From Patescibacteria group bacterium (GTDB lineage: Bacteria; Patescibacteriota; Patescibacteriia; Buchananbacterales; SURF-54), in the NCBI GenBank assembly GCA_018818885.1, contig JAHIRB010000004.1, positions 1 through 44,393 of the forward strand: DNA of 44,393 bases, read 5' to 3'. Positions 29,301 through 38,194 of this stretch are shown here, one piece after another; the stretch's first letter is position 1; each line of letters begins with the position of its first letter. A program made the position numbers and the translations under genes. The notes beneath the pieces are model-generated. The model did not search any database. It saw only the letters and a program-made list of their open reading frames with translations, and was not told where the DNA came from.

Positions 29301-30210
29301 TGGTCTTGATATCACCCAAGGTTTACCCAGGGTAGAAGAAATTTTTGAAGCCAGAAGTCCAAAAAATAAGGCAGTTGTTTGCGAAGAAGATGGAAAAATC
29401 AAAATCGAACAAGCAAAAAATGCACAAGGCCAACTAAGTAAAAGCCGAATTGTGAAAGTTTCGTATAGTGATATGGAAAAAGATAGCTACCCATTTGAAA
29501 AAAATACTAAACCAAAGCTAGAAGTTAAAGATGGCGAAAAAGTAAAAAAAGCCAGTATATTATTTTCTAATAAAGATGACAAGGTGGTAGTAAAACGAGA
29601 AGGCAAGGTTAAAGTAGGAGACGATCAAATAGAAGTAATTGTAGAAGCAAAAAAAGAAAAAGAATATCTTATACCGCCAGCATTTAATTTAATTGTTGAT
29701 GATGAAGATCTAGTTACCAAAGGAACTCCGCTTACAGATGGTAGTTTAGATTTACAGCAGTTTTTTAAACTTCGCACAAGAGAAGAGGCACAACACTATA
29801 TTGTACGGGAAATTCAAAGAATATATTCTTCCCAAGGTCAAAAATTAAACGATAAGCATATTGAATTAATTACCCGTCAGATGTTTTCTAGAGTACTGGT
29901 AAGAACTGCAGGAGATACTGATTTACTGCCAGGCGAACGTATAGAAAGAACAGAATTTTTAGAGGCAAACGAAAAAACAAAAAAAGCTAGCGGAAAAGAG
30001 GCAACCGCAGATGAATTACTACTTGGAATTACCAAAGTTTCACTTTCAACATCTAGCTTTCTTTCTGCTGCGTCTTTTCAAGAAACAGCACGCGTACTTA
30101 TCAACGCAGCAGTAGAAGGAAAAATTGATAGATTAGAAGGTCTAAAAGAAAATGTCATAATTGGTCGGTTGATTCCAGCTGGTACTGGGTATAAAAAGAA
30201 GGGGAAGTAG
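26311..30210 (+). CDS. rpoC: DNA-directed RNA polymerase subunit beta'
   Basis: 1299 aa; NADFDGDQMAVHVPL, CxC..CDKCGVEV zinc motif, GEPGTQLTMRTFHTGG. Confidence 0.98.
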   Translation: MLEPQKQIEFDALKLTLASPEQILDWSFGEVTKPETVNYRTQKPEKDGLFCERIFGPSKDWECYCGKYKKIRYKGIVCDKCGVEVTRAVVRRERMGHIELAVPCSHIWFLRGVPSKIGLMLDLSPQALEKVMYFANFIITNVDEDLKKDTIEQVKQEFKAKKKKIENEYQQQMAMTKKKILEDNKDKKMQETDCLIDTEMNKLNDRKKEKIRELEKTLQLAETELKELKPLKIISEHIYQDLSIKYGHIFEAGIGAEAIRKLLVEIDIEKQVAELREIIKKSRGPVREKAQKRLRLAKNLAKNKLRPEWMILSVVPIIPPDLRPMVPLDGGRFATSDLNDLYRRIINRNNRLKQLKELNAPEVISRNEKRMLQEAVDALIDNSARHGKTVVASTGQKRMLKSLADILKGKQGRFRQNLLGKRIDYSGRSVIVIGPKLKLHQCGIPKKMALELFKPFIISQLIKREYVHNVRSASRLIDSGKEEVWDILEEVVKDAHVLLNRAPTLHRLGIQAFKPVLIEGKAIQVHPLVTSAFNADFDGDQMAVHVPLTEQAKWEAENIMLSAKNLLKPATGDPVVTPTQDMVWGIYYLTAIQETKQEPKYFTDTKEALLAYQTKQVSVQRPIRLKVEEVAKKIEPKVKSGEKYIDTSIGRILFNLVLPSNSPFYNKLIDSKGLRELVGQLFVEYGTEKTAELLDDIKVLGLKHITASGYSWGMDDIPTLGIKKELISKGDEKIAEIEEQYETGLLTDSERHSKIIETWMEVKDRIVEHSRKALPSSGPVFSMVESGARGSWSQLIQIMGMKGLVTNPTGEIIELPVKGNFKEGFDVLEYFISTHGARKGLSDTALRTANAGYLTRRLVDVSQDIVIGNSDCKDTEGLRLTKKGSEEFSSSVADRALGRATLESVKDKKGKIIIKKGEIVTKDQAQKIRDLDLEELKVRSVMSCKEFRGVCQKCYGIDLGYNKLVEPGTAVGIIAAQSIGEPGTQLTMRTFHTGGVAGLDITQGLPRVEEIFEARSPKNKAVVCEEDGKIKIEQAKNAQGQLSKSRIVKVSYSDMEKDSYPFEKNTKPKLEVKDGEKVKKASILFSNKDDKVVVKREGKVKVGDDQIEVIVEAKKEKEYLIPPAFNLIVDDEDLVTKGTPLTDGSLDLQQFFKLRTREEAQHYIVREIQRIYSSQGQKLNDKHIELITRQMFSRVLVRTAGDTDLLPGERIERTEFLEANEKTKKASGKEATADELLLGITKVSLSTSSFLSAASFQETARVLINAAVEGKIDRLEGLKENVIIGRLIPAGTGYKKKGK

Positions 30211-30255
30211 TCAAGTGTTCAAGTAAATAAGTATTTAAGTAAATAAGTTACATAA

Positions 30256-30307
30256 TAAAGGCGAGGTTTTCCTTCGACCAGCTCAGGATATGGATGCCTC
30301 GTTTTTT
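30256..30307 (+). terminator. Terminator after rpoC
   Basis: AAAGGCGAGG … CCTCGTTTTTT. Confidence 0.55.
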
Positions 30308-30365
30308 GAGTTGGGATATAATACCCGCCTACGTCTACCTGCGGTAGACTACGGCGAGGTAAAGA

Positions 30366-30401
30366 AAAAAGCTCGTTTGGGGGCAGCCAAACGAGCTTTG
30401 A
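30366..30401. terminator. Bidirectional terminator between rpoC and convergent orphan gene
   Basis: AAAGCTCGTTTGGgggcagCCAAACGAGCTTT perfect 13-bp stem. Confidence 0.85.
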
Positions 30402-30415
30402 ATTACTTGTGACTT

Positions 30416-30985
30416 TTAGAAGCCGGTGATGCCAACAGCACCAATCCCCAATAGTTTTTCCCATTTTTGATTCTGGGCGCATATAAAGCCTTGCAGTCGG
30501 TCATATGCGGCAGCGCAAAAAGACAATATATGAGGCAGCTTCAATACTTCTTCAACATCAACAAACTGTGTACCGCCGATAAGCATCTGCATTCGACACA
30601 GATGCTGCAACATGTAAATACTGGAACATGGCAAGTCCACTTTGTCGACGTCGACACTACGTGAAGTATAGAAAGCACAAGCAGCAGCAGTCTTTAGCCA
30701 TGGTTTGTGCCAGCGCTCAATTACATCCACTAGGTGCTGTTTAAATTCGATAGTTGGAAAAATTTTATTGTTGACCAAGGTTAGATCGCAACTAACCAAT
30801 TTGCTATCTCTTATGCCGGCACTATATTTGAGATGGCAGTACTTCGATTTTTCACTTTTAATGCCGACAAACAGATATATTGTCGTACAAACATAGCTTG
30901 GTGGATGTACACCTGCACAAGCACGTAAGACAATTTGATCTCTTGCTTTCATTGTTACCATTGTTACTATCCGTTCAGTATCCAT
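30416..30985 (-). CDS. Hypothetical protein
   Basis: ATG at 30985 (MDTERIV…) with GGAG 6 nt upstream; the track start at 30997 is a TTG overlapping the SD. Confidence 0.6.
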   Translation of the reverse strand: MDTERIVTMVTMKARDQIVLRACAGVHPPSYVCTTIYLFVGIKSEKSKYCHLKYSAGIRDSKLVSCDLTLVNNKIFPTIEFKQHLVDVIERWHKPWLKTAAACAFYTSRSVDVDKVDLPCSSIYMLQHLCRMQMLIGGTQFVDVEEVLKLPHILSFCAAAYDRLQGFICAQNQKWEKLLGIGAVGITGF

Positions 30986-31126
30986 TTTTTTCTCCAATCG
31001 TTAGAGACAATAGTCCCATGAACTATGGAATAGTTTATGTCACCAATCGCTTTTTAGGCTTTTGCCATTAGCTATGGATTTTCCCACTATATCTTTCTGC
31101 CCAAAGGTATTTAGCAGGTTTCATTA

Positions 31127-31155
31127 GATTAGAGAATAATTAGTAATTTGTCAAC
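31127..31155 (-). promoter_or_regulatory. Minus-strand promoter of orphan gene
   Basis: TTGACA-17-TAATCT on reverse strand. Confidence 0.6.
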
Positions 31156-31166
31156 ATTTATATCAA

Positions 31167-31195
31167 TTGAAAATATCACTTTTTTGTGTTAAAAT
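31167..31195 (+). promoter_or_regulatory. ftsK promoter
   Basis: TTGAAA-17-TAAAAT. Confidence 0.6.
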
Positions 31196-31208
31196 ATCTA
31201 CGTATATG

Positions 31209-31318
31209 ACCCGGTAGTGAACCCGTAAATATTAAATAACACTGTCTGGTTATCAGATAAAACAAAGTCATTAAATGTTAATTATTATCAGAACCCATAT
31301 ACGGGTCTACTACGGGGT
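31209..31318 (+). promoter_or_regulatory. Long-range inverted repeat enclosing the ftsK 5' leader
   Basis: ACCCGGTAGTGAACCCGTA … TATACGGGTCTACTACGGGGT, ending at the ftsK ATG. Confidence 0.6.
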
Positions 31319-33535
31319 ATGAAGTTATTTAAACGAAGAAAAAGGCGCTACAACAAAAGATACGACGACCGAATTATCGGTATGGGCATATCTGTAGAAA
31401 CTAAGCGTTCAATTGCTGCAATCGCTTTTATGGTACTAGGCGGTGTGGCATTTTTAAGTTGGATGGGTATTGCAGGTGTTGTTGGTGAATATGTTGATCA
31501 ATATTTAGCCATGGGTTTTGGTAGGATTCGATGGATGATAGCAATAATTTTAGTGATTTTAGGATACATATTGATGCGCCCTGTTAAATATCCTGTTGCA
31601 CTTTCAAATATTGCTGGTTTAGCATTATTAGTTTTAAGTTTTTTTGGTCTTAGCCACTTAACCATTCATTCTAAAGATTTAGTAGAAGCTGCAAAAGACG
31701 GCCTTGGAGGAGGTTATATCGGGGTTGCGTTTTCTTTTCCTTTGATGAGGCTTTTAGGTTTTTGGGCTAGTTTTCTGATTTTATTAGCACTTAATGTTAT
31801 TGCGCTTTTGATAACATTTAATACTACGCTTTCAAATCTTTCTCAGCCATTAGTCAAGATTCGCACACTCCAACTCAGCATTTCAGAAATGTTGCTCAAA
31901 CGTAAAATAAAAGCAGCACAAAAACAAAAAGAAACCCAAGTTTTCGAAAGTGAAGATCCAGAAGAGCAGCCAGAACCAGAGCCGGAGTTCACACAGAAAG
32001 AAATTGAAAGTGTTGAGGTTGATGTAGATGACGAAGAAGAATTTGAAGGTGATCAACTTAGTATGAGCATGAAAAGCTACACTGGTCCAAAAATTGAAAT
32101 ACCAATTGATTTACTTAACGGCACAACTGGCAAGCCAACTTCTGGGGATATTAAAGCTAACTCCTTGATTATACAAAGCACCTTAGCTAATTTTGGTATT
32201 AATGTTGAAATGGGAGAAGTTAATGTCGGACCAACAGTTACTCAATATACTTTTAAGCCAGCAGAAGGAGTAAAGCTTTCAAAAATTACTACATTGCACA
32301 ATGATTTAGCCCTTGCCTTGGCTGTACATCCAATTAGAATAGAAGCACCAATCCCTGGTAGATCATTGGTAGGTATAGAAGTTCCTAACCAAACCAAAGC
32401 AAACGTCCCACTTAAAGAAATTTTAGTTTCTGATGAGTTCAAAAAACATAAAACCCATCTTAATATAGGTATTGGAAAAGATGTTAAGGGTATGCCGTAT
32501 TTAGCTAACTTAGCAAAAATGCCTCACTTACTTATTGCAGGAAGTACAGGTTCTGGAAAAAGTGTAGCAATCAAATCAATAATAGTCAGTCTTTTATATC
32601 AAAATCATCCTGGGCAACTCAAACTTATTTTAGTTGACCCTAAAAGAGTAGAGCTTCCAATCTACAACGGTATTCCACATCTCTTAACACCAGTTATTAC
32701 TGACGTGGAAAAAACTGTCAATTCACTCAAATGGGCAATTAATGAAATGGAAAGACGTTTTGATATACTGGCAGAAGTAAAAGCACGAGATTTACAAACT
32801 TACCACTCGCTTGGCCACACAGATCTTCCGTACATAGTAATAATCATAGATGAACTCGCAGACTTAATGGCAGCGCGTGGACCAGAAGTAGAGGCAGCAA
32901 TTATTCGTCTTGCTCAAATGTCTCGCGCAGTAGGAATTCATTTAATACTTGCTACACAGCGACCATCGGTAGATGTTATCACAGGATTAATTAAGGCTAA
33001 CATTTCTTCACGTATTGCATTTTCTGTGGCATCATTGGTAGATTCAAGAACAATTTTAGATATGTCTGGTGCAGAAAAATTACTTGGACGTGGTGATATG
33101 TTATTTACTACTGCAGAACTAGGCAAACCAAAGCGTTTGCAAGGTGCATTTTGTTCAGACGTAGAAATTCATAAAATTGTAGAATTTTTAAAGAGTAAAG
33201 CAAAGCCAGAATATTTAGAAGAAGTAATAGAAAAGCAGAGAGGAAAATCACAATTTTCTGGAGAGTATAGTTACGAAGATGGAGATGAATTATTGGGTGA
33301 AGCAAAACAAGTAATTGTTCAAGCTGGTAAAGCTTCTGCATCACTTTTGCAAAGACGTCTTAGAGTTGGTTACGCACGTGCCGCAAGAATTTTAGATTTA
33401 CTAGAAGCCCAAGGTTTTATTGGTCCAGCTGACGGAGCAAAACCACGCGAAATACTTTCTGCAGAAATAGCAGAAGAAGATTATGAAGAACCAGAAGAAG
33501 AAGTTTCAGAGGAGTGGCAGGGAGAGGAAGAGTAG
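31319..33535 (+). CDS. ftsK: DNA translocase FtsK
   Basis: 738 aa; N-terminal TM region, LLIAGSTGSGKSVAIKSII Walker A, IIIDELADLM Walker B, C-terminal gamma domain. Confidence 0.95.
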   Translation: MKLFKRRKRRYNKRYDDRIIGMGISVETKRSIAAIAFMVLGGVAFLSWMGIAGVVGEYVDQYLAMGFGRIRWMIAIILVILGYILMRPVKYPVALSNIAGLALLVLSFFGLSHLTIHSKDLVEAAKDGLGGGYIGVAFSFPLMRLLGFWASFLILLALNVIALLITFNTTLSNLSQPLVKIRTLQLSISEMLLKRKIKAAQKQKETQVFESEDPEEQPEPEPEFTQKEIESVEVDVDDEEEFEGDQLSMSMKSYTGPKIEIPIDLLNGTTGKPTSGDIKANSLIIQSTLANFGINVEMGEVNVGPTVTQYTFKPAEGVKLSKITTLHNDLALALAVHPIRIEAPIPGRSLVGIEVPNQTKANVPLKEILVSDEFKKHKTHLNIGIGKDVKGMPYLANLAKMPHLLIAGSTGSGKSVAIKSIIVSLLYQNHPGQLKLILVDPKRVELPIYNGIPHLLTPVITDVEKTVNSLKWAINEMERRFDILAEVKARDLQTYHSLGHTDLPYIVIIIDELADLMAARGPEVEAAIIRLAQMSRAVGIHLILATQRPSVDVITGLIKANISSRIAFSVASLVDSRTILDMSGAEKLLGRGDMLFTTAELGKPKRLQGAFCSDVEIHKIVEFLKSKAKPEYLEEVIEKQRGKSQFSGEYSYEDGDELLGEAKQVIVQAGKASASLLQRRLRVGYARAARILDLLEAQGFIGPADGAKPREILSAEIAEEDYEEPEEEVSEEWQGEEE

Positions 33536-33551
33536 TCATGATACATGCTAT

Positions 33552-34232
33552 ATGAAAGTCTTTATACGCAAACAAGTCACATCCGAGAAGTCACTCGGCG
33601 AAATTTTAAAAGAAGAACGTACAAAGAATCATTTTAGTATCTTATACATAGCTCAAGTTTTGAAAATTCCTTCTCGACACCTTAAGTCGTTGGAAGAAAG
33701 TCAATATAGTGAATTACCCAGCGAAGTGTATGCAAAAAATTTTTTAAAAGCATATTGTAAATTTTTAAAACTCGATTCAAAAATATGCCTTGAAAAATTT
33801 AATATTGAACTTGTTGCTTTTCAAAAAATTGGTATAAGTAAAATAGATAGCCAACTACCTCCAGAACAAACAACTCGCTGGAGTTTTTTAATTACACCTA
33901 AATTGGTAAAAGCTTTAGCCATTGCGTTAGTTTTGGTTATTAGTTTTACTTATCTGGGAGTAAAAATAAAAGGAATTTTTTCACCGCCATCGCTAGTTGT
34001 TACGTCTCCTCAAGTTGATATGGTAATTAACGATCTACATATCGAAATAACAGGCCAGGTAGAAATTGGATCAAATATCATGATTAATGAGCGGCAGGTG
34101 CTTCCAGATGAATTAGGTTTTTTTGAAGAAGATATTAATTTAAAAGAGGGTATAAATATTATCGAAATAACAGCTAAAAAACGCTACAGCAAAGAAGCCA
34201 GAGTAGAAAGGATAATACAGGTTGTTAAGTAA
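33552..34232 (+). CDS. RodZ-like protein: HTH domain, TM segment, extracytoplasmic domain
   Basis: SLGEILKEERTKNHFSILYIAQVLKIPSRHLKSLEESQYSELPSEVYAKNFLKAYCKFL; in-frame ATG at 33552. Confidence 0.75.
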   Translation: MKVFIRKQVTSEKSLGEILKEERTKNHFSILYIAQVLKIPSRHLKSLEESQYSELPSEVYAKNFLKAYCKFLKLDSKICLEKFNIELVAFQKIGISKIDSQLPPEQTTRWSFLITPKLVKALAIALVLVISFTYLGVKIKGIFSPPSLVVTSPQVDMVINDLHIEITGQVEIGSNIMINERQVLPDELGFFEEDINLKEGINIIEITAKKRYSKEARVERIIQVVK

Positions 34233-34237
34233 TTATA

Positions 34238-34330
34238 ATCTGGTAGGCGGTAAGCTTATAAGCTAGTAAGTTGTCAAAATAGTAAAATATTCAAAAAATT
34301 TACTAGCTTACTGCTTATCGCTTATTGACA
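34238..34330. repeat. Intergenic imperfect inverted repeat
   Basis: AAGCTAGTAA … TTACTAGCTT within longer arms built from GCTTAT/GTAAG words. Confidence 0.6.
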
Positions 34331-34399
34331 TAAATATACTAATAAACTAAACTATAATAGCAAAATAGAGGGTAGGATAATAATTAATAACAAAGATTT

Positions 34400-35431
34400 A
34401 TGCCAAAAGCAAAAGATACGGCACAAGACGGCGCAATTTCAGATCGCTTACGTGGTGCAGAAGATGCTATCAATCAAATTAAAGAGAGATTTGGTGATGG
34501 ATCAATTATGAAGTTAGGCGAAGCAAAAAAAATGGAAGTAGAAGCTATCCCCACTGGATGTCTTTCGCTTGACATTGCCTTAGGCGTTGGAGGTGTACCG
34601 CGAGGAAGAATTATCGAAATATATGGGCCAGAAGCTTCTGGAAAAACAACTTTAGCCCAGCATATTGTAGCAGAAGTACAAAAGCTTGGCGGAATTGCAG
34701 CGTTTGTAGACGCTGAACATGCACTAGACCCAGAATATGCAAAAAAAATTGGCGTTAACATTAAGGAACTTTTAATTTCTCAGCCAGATACCGGAGAGCA
34801 AGCTTTAGAAATTGTCGAAACTTTAGTTCGTTCTAACGGCATTGATGTGGTTGTGGTGGATTCAGTAGCAGCCTTAACCCCAAGAGCAGAAATAGAAGGT
34901 GAGATGGGCGATCATCACATGGCATTACAGGCAAGGTTAATGAGCCAGGCTTTGAGAAAACTTACTGCTTTAATATCTAAATCAAGAACAGTTGTAATAT
35001 TTATCAACCAAACACGACAGAAAATTGGAGTATACTTTGGCAATCCCGAAACGACTACTGGTGGAACAGCATTAAAGTTTTATTGTTCAGTCAGAATAGA
35101 AGTTAGGCGTGCAGCACAGATAAAACAAGGCGATACCATCATTGGAAACAGGGTAAAGGCAAAAGTAGTCAAGAACAAAGTAGCGCCACCATTTAGGCAA
35201 ACAGAATTTGACATAATGTATAACGAAGGTATCTCTCTGGCAGGCGACACATTAGATCTAGGTGTAGAAAAAGAAATAATTAAAAAATCTGGTAACTCAT
35301 ATAGTTATGGAGAAGAAAAACTAGGCGTTGGTAGAGAAAATGCAAAGAGAACTCTTAGGGAAGATAAAAAAATGACCAAGGAAATAGGTAAAAAGATTTG
35401 GGAAAAGGTCAAAATAGAAAGTATGGAGTAA
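34400..35431 (+). CDS. recA: Recombinase RecA
   Basis: 343 aa; [52 protein letters not shown]. Confidence 0.97.
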   Translation: MPKAKDTAQDGAISDRLRGAEDAINQIKERFGDGSIMKLGEAKKMEVEAIPTGCLSLDIALGVGGVPRGRIIEIYGPEASGKTTLAQHIVAEVQKLGGIAAFVDAEHALDPEYAKKIGVNIKELLISQPDTGEQALEIVETLVRSNGIDVVVVDSVAALTPRAEIEGEMGDHHMALQARLMSQALRKLTALISKSRTVVIFINQTRQKIGVYFGNPETTTGGTALKFYCSVRIEVRRAAQIKQGDTIIGNRVKAKVVKNKVAPPFRQTEFDIMYNEGISLAGDTLDLGVEKEIIKKSGNSYSYGEEKLGVGRENAKRTLREDKKMTKEIGKKIWEKVKIESME

Positions 35432-35452
35432 CAAAATTATAATTACCAAATA

Positions 35453-35486
35453 AAAAAAAGACGAAACGCTTGCGGGTCGTCTTTTT
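35453..35486. terminator. Terminator after recA
   Basis: AAAAAGACGA … TCGTCTTTTT. Confidence 0.75.
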
Positions 35487-35499
35487 CGTTCAAAAAATA

Positions 35500-35607
35500 T
35501 TATCTAGAAATCAAACCGTAGAAGTTTTGTTGTGCAATTAGAATTAAAACACCAAACGCAATAAATAGTGCAAGAATTAAAAGTGTAGTGAAGAAATTTT
35601 TATCCAT
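35500..35607 (-). CDS. 35-aa single-TM small protein (not in ORF track)
   Basis: MDKNFFTTLLILALFIAFGVLILIAQQNFYGLISR* on minus strand. Confidence 0.45.
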   Translation of the reverse strand: MDKNFFTTLLILALFIAFGVLILIAQQNFYGLISR

Positions 35608-35705
35608 ATGTTTTTAAGTTAATAATTTTCATAACAAGTATAACACTTCGTATTATTAGTGTAAACAAAAATCGCTCATTAAAGCGATCTGTTGTTGGTT
35701 ATGTT

Positions 35706-36275
35706 TTATTCTGAAACTCTTTCCACGTATTCCCCGGTATCAGTATTAACTTTTATAATATCATTTTCTTTGATAAATAAAGGTGCTTGAAGTAGCATAC
35801 CAGTTTCAGTTTCTACTTCCTTTGTTACTTTCCCTTGAGCAGTATTTCCTTTTACTCCTGGTGGAGCAGATGTAACTTTAAACTCCATCTTGATTGGTAA
35901 GTCAATGTTTACTGGTTTGTTATTAAAATTAAGTACAGTTACCTCTGCACCTTCTTTTAAAAATTTTGCTTTCTTTTCAACTATATCTTTATCTAAGGTA
36001 AATTGCTCGTAACTTTCATTATCCATAAAGTGAGAGCCCTGTTCGTCGGTATATAGAAAGTTAACTTTACTACGAGAAAGATCAGCTTGTTCAACTTTGT
36101 CACCAGGTTTAAAGGTAATTTCTAAAACTTTACCGTCAATAAGATTTTTTAGTTTTGTCTGCATAACAGGTTTTCGTTGTTGCATCCTGACAAAATTAGC
36201 AACCATAACAGTATATGGTTGCCCTTCGTGAATTATATTTAATCCAGCTTTAATATCGTTAAGTGTTGAAATCAT
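35706..36275 (-). CDS. efp: Elongation factor P
   Basis: MISTLNDIKAGLNIIHEGQPYTVM…TKLKNLIDGKVLEITF…VTSAPPGVKGNTA…TGEYVERV; in-frame ATG at 36275. Confidence 0.92.
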   Translation of the reverse strand: MISTLNDIKAGLNIIHEGQPYTVMVANFVRMQQRKPVMQTKLKNLIDGKVLEITFKPGDKVEQADLSRSKVNFLYTDEQGSHFMDNESYEQFTLDKDIVEKKAKFLKEGAEVTVLNFNNKPVNIDLPIKMEFKVTSAPPGVKGNTAQGKVTKEVETETGMLLQAPLFIKENDIIKVNTDTGEYVERVSE

Positions 36276-36323
36276 AATTATTTTTTTCACGTAGGCGACA
36301 TTGGCCAATGTCGCAAACGAAAT

Positions 36324-36554
36324 TTAACGAGTAGTAAATGGTAGTAGCGACATTATTCTTGCACGCTTAATTGCTGTAGCAAGTTTTCTTTGATGTTTTG
36401 CACAAACTGCGCTTCGTTTTCTTGGAACAATTTTTCCATACGAAGAAATAAATCGACGTAGAGTTTGAATATCTTTGTAATCGATTTCTTTAGCATCATG
36501 GATGCAAAAATGACACTTTTTTTCTTTTACATTTAGTGGAGTATTTTTTGGCAT
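36324..36554 (-). CDS. rpsR: 30S ribosomal protein S18
   Basis: 76 aa; [61 protein letters not shown]. Confidence 0.95.
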   Translation of the reverse strand: MPKNTPLNVKEKKCHFCIHDAKEIDYKDIQTLRRFISSYGKIVPRKRSAVCAKHQRKLATAIKRARIMSLLPFTTR

Positions 36555-36655
36555 GTAGTTTAGTTAATATTAGTTGTTGAGTTAACAAAGTGATAGAGAA
36601 AAGCGAACTATATCGCTTTATCGCTGTATTAACTCCATCAACTTATTAGGGCTAT
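36547..36655. repeat. Intergenic imperfect inverted repeat
   Basis: TTAGTTGTTGAGTTAACAAAGTGATAGAGAAAAGCGA … TCGCTTTATCGCTGTATTAACTCCATCAACTTA. Confidence 0.7.
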
Positions 36656-36661
36656 TTAGTC

Positions 36662-37108
36662 TTAAAACGGAATATCCTCGACCTTAATATCTTGTTCTTC
36701 GGTATCGGCATTGACATCAACTACAGGTAAGTCTTCTTTTGCTTGAGCAGCGGGCTTTGGTGCAAAATTATTTTGACTACTTTTAGATTCTAGCATAATC
36801 ATGTTTTCTGCGATTAGTTCGGTTCTGTTCTTTTTGGTGCCATCTTGCGCCTCCCAGTCTCTTGTTTGAATTCGGCCTTCAATATAAATTTTACGACCTT
36901 TTTTTAGATATTGGGTGCAGATATCACCAAGCTTACCCCAAGCAACAATGTTGTGGTAATCTACTTTTTCTTGTTTGGTGCCGGTTGCGTCTGTCCAAAC
37001 ACGATTGGTTGCCATACCAAAGGTACAGACAGTTTGTCCGGAAGGTGTTGTTCGACCTTCTGGATCTCTGGTTAAGCGGCCGATTATCATGGCTTTGTTT
37101 AAATCCAT
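36662..37108 (-). CDS. ssb: Single-stranded DNA-binding protein
   Basis: 148 aa; MDLNKAMIIGRLTRDPEGRTTPSGQTVCTFGMATNR; acidic tail DIKVEDIPF. Confidence 0.95.
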   Translation of the reverse strand: MDLNKAMIIGRLTRDPEGRTTPSGQTVCTFGMATNRVWTDATGTKQEKVDYHNIVAWGKLGDICTQYLKKGRKIYIEGRIQTRDWEAQDGTKKNRTELIAENMIMLESKSSQNNFAPKPAAQAKEDLPVVDVNADTEEQDIKVEDIPF

Positions 37109-37184
37109 ACAGTTATGTTATTGTTTGTTAATTTATTAAAATTATGTTTGATGATATTTTTTAGTTCACTTTTAATGTTTGTCT

Positions 37185-37320
37185 ATAAATCCCAAATCCT
37201 AAATCCCAATTTCCAAACAAATTCTAATATTCAAATTCTAAATTCCAAACAGCTGAGATTTTGGAAATTGAATATTGGTGATTGATTATTGTTTGATTAT
37301 TGGAATTTGATGATTGTAAA
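37185..37320. repeat. Intergenic imperfect inverted repeat (AAATCCCAAATCC / GGAATTTGATGATT words) within the rpsF-ssb operon
   Basis: AATTTCCAAACAAATTCTAATATTCAAATTCTAAATTCCAAA … TTTGGAAATTGAATATTGG…TTGGAATTTG. Confidence 0.75.
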
Positions 37321-37764
37321 TTACAAAATATCTCCGTCTAAGATTTCGTCTAATTTCTGATCCAAATCTTCAATGCTTACCTTTTTCTTTTCGTCTGCTT
37401 TTTTAAGTTCTTCTTTTTGGGCGGCAGGTTCAGTTTCTAATAGTTTTTTAGTTTTGTCAACAAAACTAGGCGCTGTTATTACTTTTTTGGTGATCAAATG
37501 CCTTAAAACTTTTGGTTCAAGTTTTATTTCATCATTTAATTTTATTAGGTTTTGGCCATCAAGATTAAATTCAACTAAAAGATAGTAGCCTTGCATAATT
37601 TTTTTAATTGGATAAGCAAGTCTTTTCTTACCCAAAGAATCTTCTAAGGAGACAATACCTTCGAATTTTGCGATTAGTTTTTTGATAGTTTCTTTGATTT
37701 TTTCTACTTCTTCCTCGGTAAATTGTCCAGAGAGAATGTAGAGTAGTTCGTAGTGGTTAGTCAT
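37321..37764 (-). CDS. rpsF: 30S ribosomal protein S6
   Basis: 147 aa; YELLYILSGQFTEEEVEKIKETIKKLI…LGKKRLAYPIKKIMQGYYLLVEF. Confidence 0.93.
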   Translation of the reverse strand: MTNHYELLYILSGQFTEEEVEKIKETIKKLIAKFEGIVSLEDSLGKKRLAYPIKKIMQGYYLLVEFNLDGQNLIKLNDEIKLEPKVLRHLITKKVITAPSFVDKTKKLLETEPAAQKEELKKADEKKKVSIEDLDQKLDEILDGDIL

Positions 37765-37807
37765 ATTTTACTAATTACGTATCCATACGAATATACGAAT
37801 ACTTATT

Positions 37808-38194
37808 TTATTGGTTAATATTTAATATTCTTTTAAAATAAAGATTTTTCGATGCAAATATAGCCAATATACCAAGTTTCAAGTCTGTTGCTTGTAGGTA
37901 TGCATAGACTTGATTAAAATCTTTTTTATAATATCTTTCGCCTCTTTTTAGTTCAAGAATAATTCTATTATCAATTAAGAAATCTAGATAATAATTACCA
38001 ATCTTGTCACCTTTGAATTTTATAGGAATATATACTTGTTCTTGAAAAGAAATCTTATTTCGTATAAGTTCTTCTTTTATAGCATTTTGATAATTCTTTT
38101 CATGATAACCAGGCCCAAGTGTGTTGTATACATCAAATAATATACCTACAATTGCGTAACTTAATTTTGGATATATCAGTTCTATCCTTTTCAT
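37808..38194 (-). CDS. GxxExxY family protein
   Basis: LSYAIVGILFDVYNTLGPGYHEKNYQNAI … YLDFLIDNRIILELK. Confidence 0.88.
   Translation of the reverse strand: MKRIELIYPKLSYAIVGILFDVYNTLGPGYHEKNYQNAIKEELIRNKISFQEQVYIPIKFKGDKIGNYYLDFLIDNRIILELKRGERYYKKDFNQVYAYLQATDLKLGILAIFASKNLYFKRILNINQ

Noticed and set aside
24550-29319. Several minus-strand ORFs of 60-160 aa inside rpoB and rpoC
   Set aside because: They lie antisense to strongly conserved coding sequence, have low-complexity translations and no supporting start signals.
30467-31071. Plus-strand ORFs overlapping the orphan gene at 30416-30985
   Set aside because: Antisense to a better supported CDS with SD and promoter; translations look non-biological.
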